This document shows positions 1-7,735 of a stretch of 28,755 nt of DNA, in pieces. Origin of the DNA: Gammaproteobacteria bacterium. GTDB taxonomy: Bacteria; Pseudomonadota; Gammaproteobacteria; S012-40. The stretch lies in NCBI GenBank assembly GCA_029879945.1, contig JAOUPJ010000005.1, forward strand, positions 1-28,755, written 5' to 3'. The position numbers and the translations under genes were made by a program. The notes under the pieces were generated by a model. The model made no database searches, had not been told where the DNA came from, and saw only the letters and a program-made list of their open reading frames with translations. Position 1 is the first letter of the stretch, and each line of letters opens with the position of its first letter.

Positions 1-498
1 ATCAATTTCGAAAAAAATATTACTGTAAGGATTGTTGATAAAGATGGGAATCCCATTCTTGATGAAGACACAGGCGAAGAAAAAACTTTAGATGGTATTT
101 TAAGGATTCAAGGTATTCTAACTTATATAAAAAAACAGGCAATGGGTTCCTTTAGCTACGAAGGTCGTAGAACTACACTGGTTTTTAAGGGTGTCCGCCA
201 GAAGAATGAACCTCTTAATTCAAGGCTCGGTGAGTTGGTGCATCAAGCAAACGGAGCCTGGTCTTATAGACCCAACAAAAAAGGGTTGTTGAAAGGAGTT
301 GGTATATATCAGGAAAACGAATTGGAGGCGCTAAATATCAAAGAAAGAAGGTATGCAGCAAAAATGATTTACCAGCACAAACTGGGAAAAAACATGAACA
401 CTTCAATTGAATACCAACACATGTTGAGAACTACAAGAGTAGCGTCGGAGCGTCAGGAAATCAAACAAGGACGACTTCAGTTTTCATATATCTGGTAG
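1..498 (+). CDS. XrtA/PEP-CTERM-associated outer-membrane beta-barrel protein, C-terminal part (TIGR03016-like)
   Basis: The reading frame is open from the first base, so only the last 165 residues are visible and the true start lies upstream. The visible part alternates polar and hydrophobic residues in short strands (SFSYEG, WSYRPN, GVGIYQ, AKMIYQH, NTSIEYQH) and ends in GRLQFSYIW, an aromatic C-terminal strand of the kind recognised by the outer-membrane barrel assembly machinery. It sits immediately before wecB in an exosortase A locus, which is where the PEP-CTERM system-associated outer-membrane protein family normally lies. I infer an outer-membrane barrel that may take part in EPS export or anchoring; the family's exact role is not established. 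The family assignment rests on position and barrel-like pattern, and the general class is surer than the exact family. Confidence 0.75.
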   Translation: MNFEKNITVRIVDKDGNPILDEDTGEEKTLDGILRIQGILTYIKKQAMGSFSYEGRRTTLVFKGVRQKNEPLNSRLGELVHQANGAWSYRPNKKGLLKGVGIYQENELEALNIKERRYAAKMIYQHKLGKNMNTSIEYQHMLRTTRVASERQEIKQGRLQFSYIW

Positions 499-511
499 TG
501 AGGATCAGAGA

Positions 512-1630
512 TTGAGTAAGGAAAAAATCGTTTTATGTGTGGTTGGGGCTAGACCCAATTTCATGAAGATTGCGCCGATTATGCGCGCCTTTGCCGAGGC
601 AAAATTTGCCCGGGCGGTATTGGTTCATACGGGCCAGCACTATGATGAAAAGATGAAACACCTATTCTTTGACCAGTTAAGTATTCCCCAACCCGATATC
701 GATCTGGAAGTGGGGTCAGGGTCTCATGCCGTGCAAACCGCCGAAGTGATGAAACGTTTCGAGCCGGTGATCGATGAATACAAGCCATCGGCAATTCTCG
801 TGGTCGGTGATGTGAACTCAACGATCGCTTGTGCGCTGGTGGCGTCTAAAAAATCAGTCCCCGTCATACATGTTGAAGCCGGTTTGCGCAGTTATGATCG
901 TGCCATGCCCGAAGAAATCAACCGGGTTTTGACTGATCAGATATCAGACTGGCTCTACACCACTGAAAAATCGGCGCTGGACAATCTGGTAAAAGAGGGC
1001 ATAGATGCCAAAAGGGTTGTTTTTACCGGGAATGTAATGATCGACACCCTGATGTTTAATCTGAAAAATGCCGTTGCATCCGAAACTACCCTGGCAAAAT
1101 ATCCAAAAGGCCAGGATATTTCCACCCATGGTGAGTTCGCTGTCGTCACCATGCATAGACCATCGAATGTGGATAACAAAGAGATACTGGCAAGTCTATT
1201 GAATACCTTAAGCACCGTTGCCCAGGATATTCCTATTGTATTCCCAGTACATCCTCGAACAGAAAAACAGATCAGTCTATTTGGACTCGATAGCTTTTTT
1301 GAAAACGATCGTATACTCAAGATAGAACCTTTGGGTTATCTGGAGTTGCTCGGTTTGGTTTCTAAAGCCAAAGTGGTTCTCACCGATTCCGGTGGGATAC
1401 AGGAAGAGACCACAGCACTGGGGATTCCCTGCATAACATTGCGCGAGAACACCGAACGTCCTATTACCGCCACCGAGGGGACCAATGTGGTTGTAGGGAC
1501 CGATCGTGAAAAGATATTGCACGCGTTTAAGGATGTTATGAACACCGGAGGTAAGGCCGGTAGAGTTCCCGAGTTATGGGATGGGCGTGCCGCAGAACGG
1601 ATCGTGTCTCATATTGGTGGCTGGCTTTAA
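512..1630 (+). CDS. wecB: UDP-N-acetylglucosamine 2-epimerase (non-hydrolysing)
   Basis: Interconverts UDP-GlcNAc and UDP-ManNAc in the cytoplasm, supplying a ManNAc-type precursor for the polysaccharide. The 372-residue length is normal for the family. Visible motifs: GARPNFMKIAP (residues 12-22), TGQHYDEKM, the catalytic-site acids in GDVNST (D100), HVEAGLR (E122) and PEEINR (E134/E135), the MHRPSNVD loop near 214, and the nucleotide-binding DSGGIQEE near 292-299 followed by LRENTERP. The start is TTG at 512: the preceding GTG frame closes at once, and AGGA at 501-504 serves as a ribosome-binding site. It begins 13 bases after the barrel gene and is followed 27 bases later by the deacetylase, so it is probably co-transcribed with both. 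All key residues are present. Confidence 0.96.
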   Translation: MSKEKIVLCVVGARPNFMKIAPIMRAFAEAKFARAVLVHTGQHYDEKMKHLFFDQLSIPQPDIDLEVGSGSHAVQTAEVMKRFEPVIDEYKPSAILVVGDVNSTIACALVASKKSVPVIHVEAGLRSYDRAMPEEINRVLTDQISDWLYTTEKSALDNLVKEGIDAKRVVFTGNVMIDTLMFNLKNAVASETTLAKYPKGQDISTHGEFAVVTMHRPSNVDNKEILASLLNTLSTVAQDIPIVFPVHPRTEKQISLFGLDSFFENDRILKIEPLGYLELLGLVSKAKVVLTDSGGIQEETTALGIPCITLRENTERPITATEGTNVVVGTDREKILHAFKDVMNTGGKAGRVPELWDGRAAERIVSHIGGWL

Positions 1631-1657
1631 TCTCGGCACCTATAAAGGCTAAGCAGT

Positions 1658-2500
1658 TTGAAACAGACAATAAAAAATGCCATGACATGTGATGTGGAGG
1701 ACTATTTTCAAGTCTCCGCCTTTGAGCCCTTTGTATCCAGAGATAGTTGGGATAAATGGGAACATCGTGTTGAAAGAAATACCAATCGAATTCTGGACCT
1801 GTTTGCAGAGGCAGAAATTCATGCCACCTTTTTTACGCTCGGTTGGGTAGCAGAACGCTATCCGCAATTGATCCAGCGTATGATTAAGGAAGGACACGAG
1901 CTGGCGAGCCATGGCTACTCACATATACGTGCCAGTACACAGACTCCCGAGGAATTCAGGGCCGATATCATTAAAACCAAGGCGATCCTTGAGGACATAT
2001 CGGGAACAGAAGTGAAGGGATACCGAGCAGCCAGTTACTCGATCATAAAGAGTAATCTCTGGGCTCTGGATATCCTGGCCGAAACAGGGCATCGCTATAG
2101 CTCCAGTATCTATCCGGTAAAACACGATCTGTACGGAATACCCGATGCCCCCCGGTTTGCCTATAAACCGAAGAGTGATTCAGATTTTAAAGAAATACCG
2201 GTTTCTACTTTTGACTGGTTGGGTAAACGCTGGCCAGCGGGCGGCGGCGGATTTTTTCGATTTTATCCCTATTCTTTTTCCCGATTTGCGATTAGTAATA
2301 TAAACAATAGAGATAAGCAATCGAGTATTTTTTATTTTCATCCCTGGGAAATAGACCACGATCAACCCCGACCCGGAAAACTCAGCGCGAGAGCCAGATT
2401 CAGGCACTATTTAAATCTGGGAAAGATGGAGTCACGTTTAAAGGCGCTGATAAACGATTTTCAGTGGGATCGAATGGACAAGGTTTTTGATATTGACTAA
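1658..2500 (+). CDS. XrtA system polysaccharide deacetylase (NodB family, DUF3473 tail)
   Basis: A carbohydrate esterase family 4 protein expected to remove N-acetyl groups from sugars of the EPS or its lipid-linked precursor. The opening NAMTCDVEDYFQVSAFE (residues 7-23) is diagnostic of the deacetylase found in exosortase A loci and contains metal-site aspartates. Further NodB motifs are SHGYSH (H85 and H89, metal ligands), GYRAASYS (R123) and FYFHPWE near 226-232 with the C-terminal histidine. No signal peptide is visible, so it probably works in the cytoplasm or lacks a classical signal. The start is TTG at 1658, chosen because the conserved N-terminal block begins six residues later and there is no earlier in-frame start close by. 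The 280-residue length is typical. Confidence 0.95.
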   Translation: MKQTIKNAMTCDVEDYFQVSAFEPFVSRDSWDKWEHRVERNTNRILDLFAEAEIHATFFTLGWVAERYPQLIQRMIKEGHELASHGYSHIRASTQTPEEFRADIIKTKAILEDISGTEVKGYRAASYSIIKSNLWALDILAETGHRYSSSIYPVKHDLYGIPDAPRFAYKPKSDSDFKEIPVSTFDWLGKRWPAGGGGFFRFYPYSFSRFAISNINNRDKQSSIFYFHPWEIDHDQPRPGKLSARARFRHYLNLGKMESRLKALINDFQWDRMDKVFDID

Positions 2501-2572
2501 TAGTCTACTCGCTGGTTGTAGAAAAAAACGATCTCGAACATAACAGATAAGTGAAAGAAAACACATATTACG

Positions 2573-3598
2573 ATGGAACTTAAAGAACTAACTAAAGAAG
2601 ATATTCAACGCTGGAATCAATTTGTATTCTCACATGAAGATGGCACTTTTTTTCATCGAGCCGAGTGGAAAAGCATATTGCAGCGTACCTATGGGCATCC
2701 CATGTTTTTTTACTATGTAGAAGAAGCGGGAAAGATCACTGGCGTACTCCCCATGGGACAGGTTAAGAGCCGGATATTCGGAAACGCGCTCATATCACTC
2801 CCCTTCTATGTCCAAGGTGGCATATTGTCTACCACAGAAAATGCTTTCAATTTGCTTACCGAAGCCTCGGTAAAAAAAGCCCAGCAACTCAATGTGGACT
2901 ATATCGAGTTCAGAACGACCAAAAAGCAACACGCCGACTGGGTGATCAAAGACGATCTGTATGCCAGCTTTAAAAAAGAAATTGATCCGGATGTTGAGCA
3001 GAACATGTTGAACATTCCCCGTAAACAGAGAGCGGTGGTTAGAAAGGGTATCAATGCGGGCTTAGAAAGTGAATACGACACCGATGTGGATCGTTTTTAT
3101 GAGTCTTATGCCTATAGCCTGCACGGGCTGGGGACTCCTGCCTTTCCTCGAAAGCTGTTTCACATATTGAAAGAAGAATTCGGGGATGATTGCGATATTC
3201 TATCGATATACAAGGATGGGAATCTGGTGTCGAGTGTGATGAATTTCTACTATAAAGACGAAGTCTTGCCCTATTACGCCGGCGCCTCCGATCTGGCGCG
3301 TGTCTATAAGGCGCACGATTTCATGTACTGGGAATTGATGAGACGTTCTTGTGAAAGAGGACTGAAGTGGTTTGACTACGGCAGAAGCAAGGTTAACACA
3401 GGACCATTCAGCTTTAAGAAGAACTGGGGCTTTGAGCCTAAGTTTTTCGAGTATGAATACTATTTGGTTAAAGCGAAGAAAATTCCCAATGTGAGTCCTT
3501 CCAATCCGAAATACAGCATGTTTATCAATACCTGGAAAAAAATGCCTTTCTGGGCAACAAAAATTGTTGGTCCGCATATTAATAAATATTTGGGCTAG
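2573..3598 (+). CDS. FemAB-family XrtA/PEP-CTERM system-associated protein
   Basis: A 341-residue protein with the two-lobed GNAT-like layout of FemAB and CelD-type transferases. Visible family features include the N-terminal WNQFVFSHEDGTFFHRAEWK (residues 15-34), the central RKQRAVVRKGINAGL segment, and the C-terminal YWELMRRSCERGLKWFDYGRSK followed by FKKNWGFEP. These fit the exosortase-associated FemAB subfamily (TIGR03019 type). FemAB enzymes transfer aminoacyl groups from tRNA to peptidoglycan; in EPS loci the likely role is adding an amino acid or acyl group to an amino sugar, but the substrate cannot be read from the sequence. Its upstream ribosome-binding site is weak. It lies 72 bases after the deacetylase and 80 before the next glycosyltransferase, in the same direction. 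Confidence 0.9.
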   Translation: MELKELTKEDIQRWNQFVFSHEDGTFFHRAEWKSILQRTYGHPMFFYYVEEAGKITGVLPMGQVKSRIFGNALISLPFYVQGGILSTTENAFNLLTEASVKKAQQLNVDYIEFRTTKKQHADWVIKDDLYASFKKEIDPDVEQNMLNIPRKQRAVVRKGINAGLESEYDTDVDRFYESYAYSLHGLGTPAFPRKLFHILKEEFGDDCDILSIYKDGNLVSSVMNFYYKDEVLPYYAGASDLARVYKAHDFMYWELMRRSCERGLKWFDYGRSKVNTGPFSFKKNWGFEPKFFEYEYYLVKAKKIPNVSPSNPKYSMFINTWKKMPFWATKIVGPHINKYLG

Positions 3599-3678
3599 GA
3601 AAATCGCTGAGCTTGGTTTCACATATAACAATACAATCACCAGCACATAGATTGAATAACGAGAACTGAGAGAATACT

Positions 3679-4884
3679 ATGGAAAACCTTCTATATCTGG
3701 TACATAGAATTCCGTTCCCCCCAAACAAGGGAGACAAGATCCGTTCGTTCAACTGGCTAAAAGGTCTAAGCGAACACTATCACATCTACCTGGGCACATT
3801 TATCGATGATCCTGACGATGAAAAATACGTCAGCGTAGTGAAAGACTATACTGTCGATACAAAGATATGCCGTATAAACCCTAAATTAGCCAAGGTCCGT
3901 AGTCTTAGCGCCTTGCTTACGGGCGGTCCCTTGACCAACCCCTATTACTTCGATTCCGAGATGCAGAGTTGGGTGGTGGAGACCGTGAAGAAACAGCGAA
4001 TCAGCCGTGTACTGGTCTTTTCTTCTTCCATGGCACAATATGTAATATCACTGCTTGGATCAGATGCGCAGATCGTCGTGGATTTCGTGGATGTGGACTC
4101 CGATAAATGGCAGCAATATGCGAATAGAAAGTCCTGGCCTATGAGTTATGTCTACTCACGCGAAGCCAAAACGCTTTTTGCGTTTGAAAAAGAAATCGCA
4201 AAACAAGTGAATGCCAGCACCTTTGTTTCTGAGAAAGAAGTCGAGTCTTTCATTGCTCAGTCCGGACTGGAAAATCAAAACATTTTACCATTGTGGAACG
4301 GTGTGGATACTGAATATTTTTCACCCTCAGCGCAGTTGGAGTCGTTAGGTGAAAAGACGGGTCCCGTCATCACATTTACCGGTGCAATGGACTACTGGGC
4401 CAATGTGGATTCCGTGGTCTGGTTTGCAAAAAATGTATTTGGGAAGCTGAAGAGTGAATTTTCAGATCTTAGATTTTATATCGTAGGGTCCAATCCTAAT
4501 CCTGAAGTATGTACTCTTTCCGCAATAGAAGGAATAGAGGTGACTGGGAAAGTAAAGGATATTCGGCCGTATATCGCAAGCGCGGATTTGGTCGTAGCCC
4601 CCATGACAATCGCCAGAGGTATCCAGAATAAAGTTCTCGAGGCGATGGCGATGGGGAAGGTGGTGGTAACCAGTCCGCAAGGTTTTGAAGGACTGGATGC
4701 AGTCCCAGGTGATGAATTGCTAGTCGCTGATGGGGCGGATAAAACAATTGCCATGATCAGGGAAAACCTGCTCAATAGAAACACTCAAATGGAAGAACGG
4801 GCCAGAGCCTGTATGGTCGAGAAGTACAGTTGGAAAAGTAGCGTAGATCAATTGCTCACTCTACTAAACTCCAATAGTAAGTAA
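3679..4884 (+). CDS. XrtA-associated glycosyltransferase (TIGR03087-like, stp1 type)
   Basis: A 401-residue glycosyltransferase with two Rossmann-like halves, expected to add a sugar to the lipid-linked EPS repeat unit at the cytoplasmic face of the inner membrane. The N-terminus LYLVHRIPFPPNKGDKIRSF (residues 5-24) is characteristic of the exosortase-associated subfamily. The C-terminal half has LWNGVDTEYFSP, ITFTGAMDYWANVDSV, and the nucleotide-sugar binding region APMTIARGIQNKVLEAMAMG, in which E followed by the AMAMG turn corresponds to the EX7E-type region. A GAGAG ribosome-binding site lies just before the ATG. The subfamily is usually placed directly ahead of exosortase A, as it is here. 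Donor and acceptor sugars cannot be predicted. Confidence 0.92.
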   Translation: MENLLYLVHRIPFPPNKGDKIRSFNWLKGLSEHYHIYLGTFIDDPDDEKYVSVVKDYTVDTKICRINPKLAKVRSLSALLTGGPLTNPYYFDSEMQSWVVETVKKQRISRVLVFSSSMAQYVISLLGSDAQIVVDFVDVDSDKWQQYANRKSWPMSYVYSREAKTLFAFEKEIAKQVNASTFVSEKEVESFIAQSGLENQNILPLWNGVDTEYFSPSAQLESLGEKTGPVITFTGAMDYWANVDSVVWFAKNVFGKLKSEFSDLRFYIVGSNPNPEVCTLSAIEGIEVTGKVKDIRPYIASADLVVAPMTIARGIQNKVLEAMAMGKVVVTSPQGFEGLDAVPGDELLVADGADKTIAMIRENLLNRNTQMEERARACMVEKYSWKSSVDQLLTLLNSNSK

Positions 4885-4920
4885 TAATTCAAAACAGCGT
4901 CAAATTATTCGGAACAAGAT

Positions 4921-6477
4921 GTGGATACGGTAGCCAGACTGTTTAAAATTGAAAAGGCTGAAGAGCTATGGAAAATGTCGCTAATCGCGACCTTGATTCC
5001 ATTGGCCTTACTGATCCTCGTCTATTTTCCTTCTGTTGAGAGTATGGTCAAGATCTGGAACCGTTCAGATACCTATGCCCATGGTTTTATGATTGTTCCC
5101 CTTTTCCTTTGGCTGGTTTGGCGGACGCGAGATGTAATTAAAAGCAATTTGCCTGATGCGATACCATCGATCACCGTCTTGTCGGCATTGTTTGGTTTTG
5201 TATGGGTGATCGCTTATCTCACCGATATACAGGTAGCACACCAACTTTTATTTGTGGCAATAGTTCAAGTCATTATCGTATCGATTTACGGGTGGCATGT
5301 CGCCCGTATTTTGGCATTCCCGCTGATCTTTCTCTTCTTTGCGGTACCAATGGGAGAAGAGCTGGTACCCGTCATGATAGAGTTTACGGCGGATTTCACA
5401 GTGGGCATGGTGAATCTGGTGGGTGTGCCGGTGTACCGGGAAGGAAACTATTTCGAGTTGCCCACAGGGCGTTGGTCGGTGGTAGAGGCCTGTAGTGGCG
5501 TACGTTACCTCATTGCCTCGGTGGCCCTGGGTTTTCTCTATTCCTATCTAACCTATTCTTCGCTAAGCAAACGGACCATTTTTATTTTGGTTTCTATTAT
5601 CGTGCCGATAGTGGCGAACGGAGTCAGAGCGTTTCTGATCGTTATGATAGGGCATCTAAGCGGTATGACCCTGGCCACCGGCGTGGATCATCTGGTTTAT
5701 GGCTGGCTGTTTTTCGGTATTGTTGTGGGTGTGATGTTTTTTATCGGTTCGTATTGGCGTGATGAGGTTGAAACAGAAAGCGTCGTAAACGAGAATTCGC
5801 GTGTTGAAGATCTGGCGCCTAAAGTGAAAAAGCTTATTATGAGCTCTGCTATACTCAGCTTGGCCATTATTGTGCCTCCGCTCGGTATGGGGATCTATAC
5901 GCAGGAGACGCATAGCCCTCAAGCCATGGCGTTGAAGGCGCCCCAGGTTTCTGAGTGGGAAGCCGTATCGCAGCCGCTCACTGATTGGCACCCACACTAC
6001 GTTGGGCTCGATGGTGAAATGCGGCAGACTTATCACAAAAGCGGCGAATACCTTACCCTCTATGTTGCTCACTACCGCATGCAAAGAAGTGGCTCTGAAC
6101 TGGTCAATTCCAGTAATGTGTTGGTGCAGGAAAAAGAAGAAGGAAGACGAGTTATCAACACCGCGCAGCTTGCGGTAACAATTTCCGGTAGTCCTAATAA
6201 CGTTTTCTTGCATGAGTTGGCTATCGGCAATGAGCGATTTCTCGTGGCGTCATACTATATTGTTGATAGCCAGTTAGTGGTAAATCGATACAAGGCAAAG
6301 CTGCTGCAGGCCAAGGTTCAAGTCCTTGGTGGAGATGAAGGGGCCAGTTATGTAGCAGTCGCCGCCCCGCTAGGGGATGATAAAGAAAAAGTGAAACAGC
6401 GCCTGGCAGAGTTTATTTCCCAAGGCTACGGAGTGATAAAGCAACAACTCCAAGAGGCGGGTGGCAAGCGTGAATAG
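4921..6477 (+). CDS. xrtA: Exosortase A fused to EpsI domain
   Basis: An integral inner-membrane cysteine transpeptidase that cleaves PEP-CTERM sorting signals and attaches the cleaved proteins to an outer-surface acceptor, thought to be linked to EPS. About eight membrane segments occupy residues 20-300. The catalytic residues are visible: C191 in VVEACSGVRYL, R236 in ANGVRAFLI and H257 in GVDHLVYGW. After residue 310 comes one further hydrophobic segment and an EpsI domain (about 330-515) with GLDGEMRQTY, YVAHYRMQRSGSELV and the remaining beta-rich part, so the protein is the long XrtA-EpsI form (518 residues). The start is GTG at 4921; an ATG two bases earlier closes after four codons. The 3' end overlaps the next gene by 17 bases. 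Confidence 0.97.
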   Translation: MDTVARLFKIEKAEELWKMSLIATLIPLALLILVYFPSVESMVKIWNRSDTYAHGFMIVPLFLWLVWRTRDVIKSNLPDAIPSITVLSALFGFVWVIAYLTDIQVAHQLLFVAIVQVIIVSIYGWHVARILAFPLIFLFFAVPMGEELVPVMIEFTADFTVGMVNLVGVPVYREGNYFELPTGRWSVVEACSGVRYLIASVALGFLYSYLTYSSLSKRTIFILVSIIVPIVANGVRAFLIVMIGHLSGMTLATGVDHLVYGWLFFGIVVGVMFFIGSYWRDEVETESVVNENSRVEDLAPKVKKLIMSSAILSLAIIVPPLGMGIYTQETHSPQAMALKAPQVSEWEAVSQPLTDWHPHYVGLDGEMRQTYHKSGEYLTLYVAHYRMQRSGSELVNSSNVLVQEKEEGRRVINTAQLAVTISGSPNNVFLHELAIGNERFLVASYYIVDSQLVVNRYKAKLLQAKVQVLGGDEGASYVAVAAPLGDDKEKVKQRLAEFISQGYGVIKQQLQEAGGKRE

Positions 6478-7588
6478 GCCGCCCCTGATAGTCCATATCA
6501 TTTATCGTCTGGCCATCGGTGGACTGGAAAACGGGCTGGTTAACCTGATTAACCGCACACCACAGTATCGACATGCGATCATTTGTGCCGACGATTTTAC
6601 TGATTTTAAAAATCGTATACAGCGCGATGACGTGGAAGTCTACGCACTTAAAAAGCGGCCGGGAAATGATTACGCAGCACAATTTCGTCTTTGGAAACTG
6701 TTGCGAAAACTACGCGCAGATCTAGTGCATACGCGCAACCTGGGGACTATCGAATACGTAGTCCCGGCTATGCTTGCCGGAGTGAGGCATCGCATCCATG
6801 GTGAGCATGGCAGAGACATGTCTGATATCGATGGCACGAATAAAAAATACATATTTTTGCGTAAAGTGTACGCGCCATTTTTTAAGCGATTTATTGCCTT
6901 GTCTGTGGATTTGGAGGAGTATCTGCTGAAGCGTGTTGGGCTGTCACGGTCAAAAGTTGTGCAGCTTTACAATGGTGTGGATATTTCCCGCTTTCAGCCT
7001 AAATATGGTTCGTCGGCGGGAAGCGAAGCGATCGTTTTCGGTACTGTTGGACGTCTTCAAGCAGAGAAGGATCAGGCCAATTTGATACGGGCCTTTGCCT
7101 GTCTTTCGCGTCTGATGGAGAACAACTCCCACCCTCTACCCAAGGTCAGTCTAAAGATTATTGGAGACGGTCCGGATAGAGAGCGTTTACACACCTTGAT
7201 CGAGCAGGAGAACCTGGGCAGGAGAGTGACGCTCTTTGGTGCAAGTGACGACATCCCCGCACAACTCAAAACTCTGGATGTGTTTATTCTGCCCTCCCTG
7301 GGTGAAGGAATTTCGAATACAATACTGGAGGCCATGGCTACTGGCTTGCCAGTCATTGCGACTCGCGTTGGGGGGAACCCTGAACTGGTGGTAGAGGGAG
7401 AAACAGGAACTCTGGTGCCTCCTGCCGAGCCAGAGAAGATGGCTGAGGCCATGTTTGGATATGTACAAGAGCCTGCCCGGATAGAGAAAGAGGGCAGAGC
7501 CGGTCGCTTACGCGTAGAAAACCGCTTTTCGATAGACAGTATGGTGAACGCCTATCAAAAAGTGTACGACGAGATATTGGGACGCTAG
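6461..7588 (+). CDS. XrtA-associated GT4 glycosyltransferase (TIGR03088-like, stp2 type)
   Basis: A retaining GT-B (GT4) glycosyltransferase of 375 residues acting on the lipid-linked EPS precursor. Motifs in order: IIYRLAIGGLENGLVNLINR at the N-terminus, HTRNLGTIEY, HGEHGRD, QLYNGVDISRFQP, GTVGRLQAEKDQ, and the C-terminal donor site LPSLGEGISNTILEAMATGL in which the two glutamates (EGISNTILE) form the EX7E motif. It starts inside the end of exosortase A, so the two are probably translationally coupled. Two GTG codons can start it (6461 and 6470, the latter reading MNRPPLIVH); I give the longer form. It is followed by a hairpin that may end the first transcription unit. Confidence 0.93.
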   Translation: MASVNRPPLIVHIIYRLAIGGLENGLVNLINRTPQYRHAIICADDFTDFKNRIQRDDVEVYALKKRPGNDYAAQFRLWKLLRKLRADLVHTRNLGTIEYVVPAMLAGVRHRIHGEHGRDMSDIDGTNKKYIFLRKVYAPFFKRFIALSVDLEEYLLKRVGLSRSKVVQLYNGVDISRFQPKYGSSAGSEAIVFGTVGRLQAEKDQANLIRAFACLSRLMENNSHPLPKVSLKIIGDGPDRERLHTLIEQENLGRRVTLFGASDDIPAQLKTLDVFILPSLGEGISNTILEAMATGLPVIATRVGGNPELVVEGETGTLVPPAEPEKMAEAMFGYVQEPARIEKEGRAGRLRVENRFSIDSMVNAYQKVYDEILGR

Positions 7589-7602
7589 CAAAGCGTAACG
7601 AA

Positions 7603-7633
7603 AGCTGGAATCAGCCTAAGATTGATTCCAGTT
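7603..7633 (+). terminator. Terminator-like hairpin after the second glycosyltransferase
   Basis: A perfect 9-base inverted repeat, CTGGAATCA at 7605-7613 and TGATTCCAG at 7623-7631, extends by an A-T and two G-T pairs to a 12-pair stem with a 7-base loop. It starts 14 bases after the preceding stop codon. It is followed only by a broken T run (TTATTT), so it may be a weak or partial terminator, or an mRNA 3'-end stabiliser. Together with the promoter-like sequence at 7671 it suggests a boundary inside the EPS core. Confidence 0.5.
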
Positions 7634-7670
7634 ATTTGAACTATCGTGGAATGCTTTAGATAACTAAAAT

Positions 7671-7702
7671 TTGACATGGCGCAGACGAAAAAACTGTATA
7701 GC
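7671..7702 (+). promoter_or_regulatory. Candidate sigma70 promoter for the amidotransferase gene
   Basis: A perfect TTGACA at 7671-7676 is followed after 18 bases by TGTATA (7695-7700), or after 20 bases by TATAGC. The -10 element is poor, so the call rests on the -35 box, the position in the only sizeable gap of the core (147 bases) and the hairpin just before it. AAGGA at 7719-7723 lies 12 bases before the ATG and would be the ribosome-binding site. Confidence 0.4.
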
Positions 7703-7735
7703 TCATGGCGCCTTTATTAAGGAATAGAATCACTA

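Noticed and set aside
5656..6213. 185-codon open frame on the - strand inside xrtA
   Set aside because: It lies wholly antisense to the EpsI and membrane part of exosortase A, whose motifs are intact; the translation is His-rich and patternless.
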